A model generated the notes under the pieces. That model was not told where the DNA came from and did no database searches. It saw only the letters and a program-made list of their open reading frames with translations. This document shows, one piece after another, positions 61,501-64,000 of a stretch of 64,000 bases of DNA. The translations under genes were made by a program, and so were the position numbers. The DNA is taken from assembly GCA_039566865.1 (NCBI GenBank), contig CM076947.1, positions 24,057,501 through 24,121,500 of the forward strand, read 5' to 3'. This DNA comes from Aurelia coerulea. Lineage: Eukaryota; Cnidaria; Scyphozoa; Semaeostomeae; Ulmaridae. How positions within the stretch are numbered: position 1 is the first letter of the stretch; the number at the start of each line of letters is the position of its first letter.

Positions 61501-62904
61501 TCGTATGCAAGATTCTAGATAAATTAGCGTTTGGTTGACTTTGAAGAGCTTTTCAACAAGTTCTTTCAGGCCCTTCTAAAATTGATAAAATTTCAAGGCA
61601 TTCGAGGATGTTGGAAACCTTCTGCTTCGTTGTATTTTAGAATCACAGCATGAAAGAAATGTACCCACTGTTTAAAGAATAACGTTGCAAAAAACTATTA
61701 AACTGATTTGAAAATTGTAACTCGTTTGGCTACCTCAATCTGGAATTTAATTTCCGAATTTCTTGTACACATATATTTGTGAATTTCGCAAATATATTTT
61801 TAATTTACCAAGAAAATTAAATAAGTGTTGGTGTGTTCGAATAAATATGGGATCATTAATTACATACTATGATAAGTAGTTTTAAAGAAGAAAATCTATG
61901 AAAGTAGTCTGTCATATTGCTTACAACTAGTTTGGTTATTAAGACGTTTTTGAAAGAACTCATACTGTAAAAGATCCAGAATCAAAGACCAAAATTCAGT
62001 CATAAAGTGATAATAACTGGTATCATGTAAGGGGCAAATTTTGTCATTTTTGTCACTGAAGGATGGATGGCTTAAGCTCATTTAAACCATTTATAGCAGA
62101 ACAAAGAGACAATATTTTATCAACATCTTTAGTCCTTCTGCAATCGTTTACAAAAACCTTGAAATAACCCATCTACTGCCACTAGCGTCACAATGGTTTG
62201 ACCAATTTTAATTTTTCTCTCTTAACACTGCCCAAAACATACACCATGTGTGGCTAAATCAAGCACCTCAAAATAAAAAAATCCTTAAATTTAGCTTTTG
62301 CAGTGAGTTGAAGGATGTGTAAAATCACAATTGGTGTGCACCGGGTACAAAAAAGCACTGATGATTACAAAATCAATTTATTTGTGCATGTAAAGCTTCT
62401 AGCTTGGTCATAAATGACAGAAAGAAATGCACACTATCATTAGAGACTTCAATGATGATAAAAATTAGAAAATGTTGACTCTTAGGCAAGATTGGGTATT
62501 TTGCTTAAAAACTATAGCTCAAAACAAGGTTTTTCAACGTGTAATTTTTCTACCTTGCTGTATCAAAAGCAAAGATTTTATCATCTATGAATATTTTTGG
62601 GTCTTTGACAAAACAACTCGAAGAGAAAATTTTATCAAAGGTTTGATAATCAAATTTTGGTGATTTTTTAAACAGGAAGAATACTTTTTTTGGGACACCC
62701 GGTACATTTGTCCACATTGCCAAAACAGTCACCTGTGTTTGATCCACAAAACAAAACTACATACCTCCATCAACATAAATGGCATCAGAGGATTCCGAGG
62801 CAGTCTGAAGACGACTGGAGCTTTCACCGTCAATGTTCTTCAGGACCAGTTCATTGCTAAGATCTTCAAACGATTCTGCTGCAAACAATGTAGAGTCCAA
62901 TTTT
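43568..62904 (-). CDS. MON1: MON1, Rab7 GEF subunit, fifteen exons seen
   Basis: MON1 with CCZ1 activates Rab7 in endosome maturation and autophagy. Minus-strand exons: 62904-62765, 59314-59210, 57982-57923, 56714-56636, 55561-55475, 54266-54173, 52517-52403, 50608-50541, 50284-50213, 49094-49013, 47267-47053, 46611-46545, 45343-45232, 44790-44688, 43663-43568. All have AG/GT borders and matching phases, giving about 500 residues. The first exons are acidic and Ser-rich. Longin domain 1 begins [20 protein letters not shown]. Later hallmarks are [78 protein letters not shown] and [14 protein letters not shown]…LLRWIK, all aligning with human MON1A/B. The 5'-most exon (with ATG) is not found up to 64000. 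The terminal exon is uncertain: AG|GAAGAC at 42936 opens EDIFMNFQNEA-stop (to 42901), a weak candidate. Confidence 0.93.
44305..44637. mobile_element. G/C-ended element with internal repeats, MON1 intron
   Basis: Ends GGGGGGGGGTTCTTG and CAAGAACCCCGCCCCCC are inverted. Between them GTCTAGCCAAGGGTA-type motifs recur about five times (near 44382, 44423, 44502, 44527, 44557). Ends about 50 bp from a MON1 exon. Confidence 0.6.
44856..45065 (-). mobile_element. 3' remnant of a LINE reverse-transcriptase frame
   Basis: The reading [20 protein letters not shown] then [20 protein letters not shown] follows the pattern common at the C-terminus of non-LTR retrotransposon (jockey/CR1/RTE-like) polyproteins: YGL, then a short F-G-LW-LP block, then SFKR-K. 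Only about 65 codons survive and no polymerase motifs remain. Lies in a MON1 intron. Confidence 0.55.
45435..45552. mobile_element. Short MITE, family shared with 54903-55380
   Basis: AGTCCGTCTCGAATTAGATGTC at the left pairs with GACATCTAATTTGAGACAGACT at the right. The interior GAGATTTGCGATAACGCAAA is shared with 54.9 kb. Confidence 0.75.
45958..46467. mobile_element. FB1 foldback MITE copy 4, perfect 9-bp duplication
   Basis: AACATAGGGCTCAAATC … GATTTGAGCCCTATGCT, flanked by GCCTGTGTG on both sides (45949-45957, 46468-46476). The whole 510 bp folds back on itself. Ends about 80 bp from a MON1 exon. Confidence 0.9.
47304..47815. mobile_element. FB1 foldback MITE copy 5, perfect 9-bp duplication
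   Basis: AGCATAGGGCTCAAATCC … GATTTGAGCCCTACGCT, flanked by GAATTAGGC on both sides (47295-47303, 47816-47824). Starts 37 bp upstream of a MON1 exon's acceptor. Confidence 0.9.
47845..48790. mobile_element. Palindromic mariner-type element
   Basis: Begins ACCGGGTGCGCCAATAAAAA. The arms are inverted: GCCTAAAACACTTGATCAAA against the reverse reading near 48590-48620, and TAGTAGAAAGACTGA against TCAGTCTTTCTGCTA. The right terminus is degraded. Forward frames at 48148-48529 lie in the loop and have no recognisable domain. The left half is shared with 55902-56370. Confidence 0.65.
49013..49094 (-). other. MON1: Example MON1 exon with clean borders
   Basis: Listed because it is too short for open-frame detection. 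TTATAG|GACCTGATATTTGC … CATCCGTCTG|GTTAGT encodes [19 protein letters not shown] then KRFILHPS. It splices to LHLIFNLV of the next exon with a shared Asp codon. Confidence 0.9.
49706..50118. repeat. Unclassified repeat, inverted copy at 59393-59610
   Basis: CTATCGTTCGGCATCGTGCG, GTTTATTAGTAATTAATTG and ATGGCCACGGGCGTAGTCAT recur in reverse orientation at 59.4-59.6 kb. This copy is interrupted by a MITE at 49891-50048; the other is not. Confidence 0.75.
49891..50048. mobile_element. MITE with CAGTAAAAACCCGCG ends, TA duplication
   Basis: CAGTAAAAACCCGCGTATAA and TTATACGCGGGTTTTTACTG are perfect inverted ends flanked by TA. Nested inside the 49706-50118 repeat. Confidence 0.88.
50757..51367. 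mobile_element. Larger relative of the CAGTAA..CCCGC element
   Basis: CAATAAGAACCCGCAAAATA with GAAACC at the left pairs with GGTTTC and TATTCTGCGGGCTCTTACTG at the right, flanked by TA. Internal motifs such as AAGAAACCTTTCAGCCTG repeat in both orientations. No coding capacity. Confidence 0.75.
51770..52285. repeat. FB2 foldback repeat, most complete copy
   Basis: Arms carrying AACAAACAAAGCCACAAAAG … TGCATTCCAAAAATTGTTTT are mirrored by AAAAGCAATTTTTGGAATGC … GCAGCTCTGTTTGTTTTGAT. The right end is TTACAAAATCTGTCCTTGTT. Lies in a MON1 intron and explains several small open frames there. Confidence 0.75.
52670..53092. mobile_element. Mariner-type foldback with inner palindrome
   Basis: Right terminus TTTTTTTGGGACACCCGG, followed by TA. 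Inverted arms: GATGTGAATTTAG against CTAAATTCACATC. The inner palindrome 52754-52979 starts AGGTACCTCGTTTGCTGGTA, with TACCAACAAACGAGGTATTT at its far end. The left terminal GGGTGTCCC is missing. Confidence 0.65.
53585..54095. mobile_element. FB1 foldback MITE copy 6, perfect 9-bp duplication
   Basis: AGCATAGGGTTCCAATC … GGCCTATGTT, flanked by AGGACGTTA on both sides (53576-53584, 54096-54104). Ends within 80 bp of a MON1 exon. Confidence 0.88.
54903..55380. mobile_element. MITE with AAGGTCTGTCTCAAATTAGA ends
   Basis: Left AAGGTCTGTCTCAAATTAGA and TGTC; right GACA and TCTAATTTCAGACAGACCTT. A third, internal terminus (CCTATCTCGCATCAGATGTC near 55112) suggests a nested or tandem copy. Confidence 0.7.
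55902..56585. mobile_element. Hybrid mariner-type element
   Basis: The left half (CTGGGTGAGCCAGAAAAAAG … GGCCTAAAACACTTGATCAA) matches the 47.8-kb family. The right half from ATGGCCGACCGCTGGTTTCA (56379) to TTTTTTTGGGACACCCTG matches the right arm of 33160-33755. TA flanks both outer ends (55900-55901, 56586-56587), as if the hybrid had moved as one unit. Confidence 0.65.
57359..57865. mobile_element. FB1 foldback MITE copy 7
   Basis: AACATAGGGTTCAAATC … GATTTGAGCCCTATGCT with the full foldback interior. The flanking 9-mers differ, so the duplication is lost or the copy is recombinant. Confidence 0.8.
58230..58660. repeat. Diffuse repeats in a MON1 intron
   Basis: CAGCTCTGTCGTATCAAACA occurs twice in tandem (58358, 58381), and CGACACGGCAA/CGACACAGCAATAAAACG motifs recur at about 58550 and 58624. 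No gene seen. Confidence 0.45.
58838..59147. mobile_element. Inverted-repeat MITE next to TTAA (piggyBac-like?)
   Basis: TAACGGACTCATCATACTAA and ACCCATAAACGCAATAAAAC at the left are matched by their reverse complements at the right, ending GATGAGTCCGTTA. TTAA lies at 58833-58836 and 59148-59151; one extra A separates the left TTAA from the terminus. A central hairpin (AACCAAAAACGAGTTTTCGTCG loop CGACGAAACGCGGTTTTGGTT) is at about 58934-58983. Ends 63 bp from a MON1 exon. Confidence 0.75.
59393..59610. repeat. Second copy of the 49.7-kb repeat, inverted
   Basis: Reverse-complement match to 49706-50118 (TGTTACCTACTATACTTTCT, ACGCCCATGGCCATTAACAT, GCCAGCATAGGCGCAAGATG) without the MITE. It serves as the approximate empty-site reference. 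Confidence 0.75.
60593..60778 (-). ncRNA. U2: U2 spliceosomal snRNA, inside a MON1 intron
   Basis: U2 pairs with the intron branch site and with U6. The minus strand begins ATCGCTTCTCGGCCTTTTGG and continues through the branch-point recognition segment GTGTAGTATCTGTTCTT. Stem-loop IIa is TATCAGCTTAATATCTGATA, IIb is GGCATCCAAGGATGCC, the Sm-type site is CTGATTTTTGGAAC, and the terminal stem-loop includes CCTGGTATTGCAGTACC. The 186-nt length is normal. The core shows no disabling change, so it may be a functional gene rather than a retrocopy; I see no A-tail. The 3' end is estimated from the human end. It lies on the same strand as MON1, between exons 62904-62765 and 59314-59210. An snRNA promoter element upstream (above 60778) is expected but I cannot identify its consensus. 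Confidence 0.95.
60907..61026 (+). CDS. Small ORF upstream of U2, 39 residues
   Basis: ATG 60907 to TGA 61024-61026 reads [18 protein letters not shown], then [20 protein letters not shown]. It is divergent from U2 and 129 bp away, in a patch that is less AT-rich than its surroundings. Acidic then basic composition looks protein-like, but I know no homologue, and the frame is closed not far upstream (TAG at about 60880). It could be a terminal exon, a micropeptide or chance. Confidence 0.25.
   Translation: MDISSAEEENYNDSALCNSLCKRIKEAMGKNMNMERILD
61030..62339. other. MON1 intron, no further feature seen
   Basis: AT-rich, no recognisable exon, RNA gene or transposon terminus on either strand. 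Confidence 0.4.
62340..62702. mobile_element. Mariner-type element beside a MON1 exon
   Basis: Ends in TTTTTTTGGGACACCCGG followed by TA. The left end ACCGGGTACAAAAAAGCACT is diverged. The interior is shared with 34441-34822. It stops 63 bp from the MON1 exon 62765-62904. Confidence 0.65.
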
Positions 62905-63834
62905 CTAGGAAATAATGCAGAGAGATAAGTAAAGATTTTCCATTAAAGGTAAACGGTACTTTTGGCTTCAAAAAAGGAGTTATGGAAAAAACAGGGAGTT
63001 TAAAAATCCCTCTAGAGAAGACAGGAAAACCATATGATGATAATATGCGGAAGGCCTGTACTGTGCAACTGTATGCACTTTATTTGGTTTCCATCAGTCA
63101 TCATCATCAATGACAGAAGAGATGTGCATGTAGTAATAATGACTGCGATGTCATGCATCCAGCCAGCACACAATGACAAATATTTGGTCAGATTTGCAAG
63201 CTGGAAACATTGATAAATGCATGCAAAAGTTACTGTAGCAAAATAGTTTTTGCAGCATGTGCAGGATTGCATGCCTGCCTTAGAGAGTCTATCTTTTTTA
63301 TCATTTAATATTTTACATCATTTTATCAGTGCTATAAAAACAGCACATGTGTATGTGTATTCTTTAGTTGAGGGTGGCATGAGCTTCAGTGCTGAAACGC
63401 TCTTATAATTTTATTATAGTTTATGTCCCATTTGATCATGTTTTAACTAATTGATCATGTCTTGATAATTATTACTGGATTTGTCACTAACATGGACTTA
63501 TCAACATATATACTTGAATTTGTCAAAATAAAAATATGATACTATATTTTCATTGGCTCAATCATTTTATTGTATCAATCTGAGGGTCAAAAAACGGAGA
63601 TAAAGTGAAACTGTTCGGTGTTACACAATTGTCATCAGATTTATCATTTTGTTATCCACTTGCAAATTTTTTGTGTGACCTTTCCTTTCAATTGGTATTT
63701 TCCAAATGTTGCACATCATACCTTTTGATGCTCACCCACAGTTCAAGCAATTGTGATTTACATACTGAAACTTGATGGTGCACCTGTCTATAGAGTGTGG
63801 CAGTTCTCAACAAGATCTAATGTGTGCAGACTAA
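62905..63834. other. Upstream of the first MON1 exon seen
   Basis: I looked on the reverse strand for the MON1 start exon. A donor-like TGTGG|GTGAGC near 63734 has no usable ATG upstream. No gene is assigned, so the start probably lies beyond 64000. Confidence 0.4.
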
Positions 63835-64000
63835 CTTGGGCAGATTTTGTAATACAATACCAAAGTTGCGTTTAATTGACACCTCAATTCAAAGCGATTA
63901 GCGACTGCAGACAAAGGAAATTATCTCAACCAGTAATTCAAAACAAACAAAGCCGCAAAAGTTTCCCCAAAATTAGGGGGCAAACTCTCGCCTTGTGCAA
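63835..64000. repeat. FB2 foldback repeat, cut by the window end
   Basis: GGGCAGATTTTGTAATACAA … CAGACAAAGGAAATTATCTC … AAACAAACAAAGCCGCAAAA matches the other FB2 copies from their left end. Confidence 0.7.

Overview
The window is AT-rich nuclear DNA of an invertebrate animal. The evidence is three animal genes whose introns keep consensus GT/AG borders, a spliceosomal U2 snRNA gene, and dense short inverted-repeat transposons. A cnidarian or another early-branching animal would fit, but I cannot fix the species.

Left part (1-9.1 kb): transposon debris, then an intronless 1,053-codon gene on the minus strand (5341-8502) that I recognise as codanin-1, which binds the histone chaperone ASF1. 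Middle (9.1-30.5 kb): about 21 kb of one tandem-repeat domain. Its core (about 11.54-26.35 kb) is about 214 copies of a 69-bp unit that keeps one forward reading frame open for long stretches. It is flanked by older, diverged relatives: forward-oriented on the left and reverse-oriented on the right. The flanks carry repeated short exon-like cassettes with splice borders. A Gln/Pro-rich, possibly broken exon of an unrecognised minus-strand gene lies next to the domain (30.56-31.06 kb).

Right part (31-64 kb): two multi-exon minus-strand genes. LRPAP1 (RAP, the ER chaperone of LDL-receptor-family proteins) has five coding exons (34859-40213), which I could follow from signal peptide to a C-terminal RDEL ER-retention signal. 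MON1 (subunit of the MON1-CCZ1 Rab7 activator) has fifteen coding exons whose phases all agree (43568-62904). Its first exon and a secure last exon were not found. A full-length U2 snRNA gene sits on the same strand inside a MON1 intron (60593-60778).

Introns and intergenic DNA are packed with non-autonomous DNA elements: a foldback family with 9-bp target duplications (Mutator-like), several families ending in GGGTGTCCC with TA duplications (mariner-like), a TTAA-flanked element, and others. The genes are unrelated housekeeping genes and form no operon. The unusual content is the 69-bp repeat domain with its palindromic unit, higher-order blocks, inverted flanks and exon-like cassettes.
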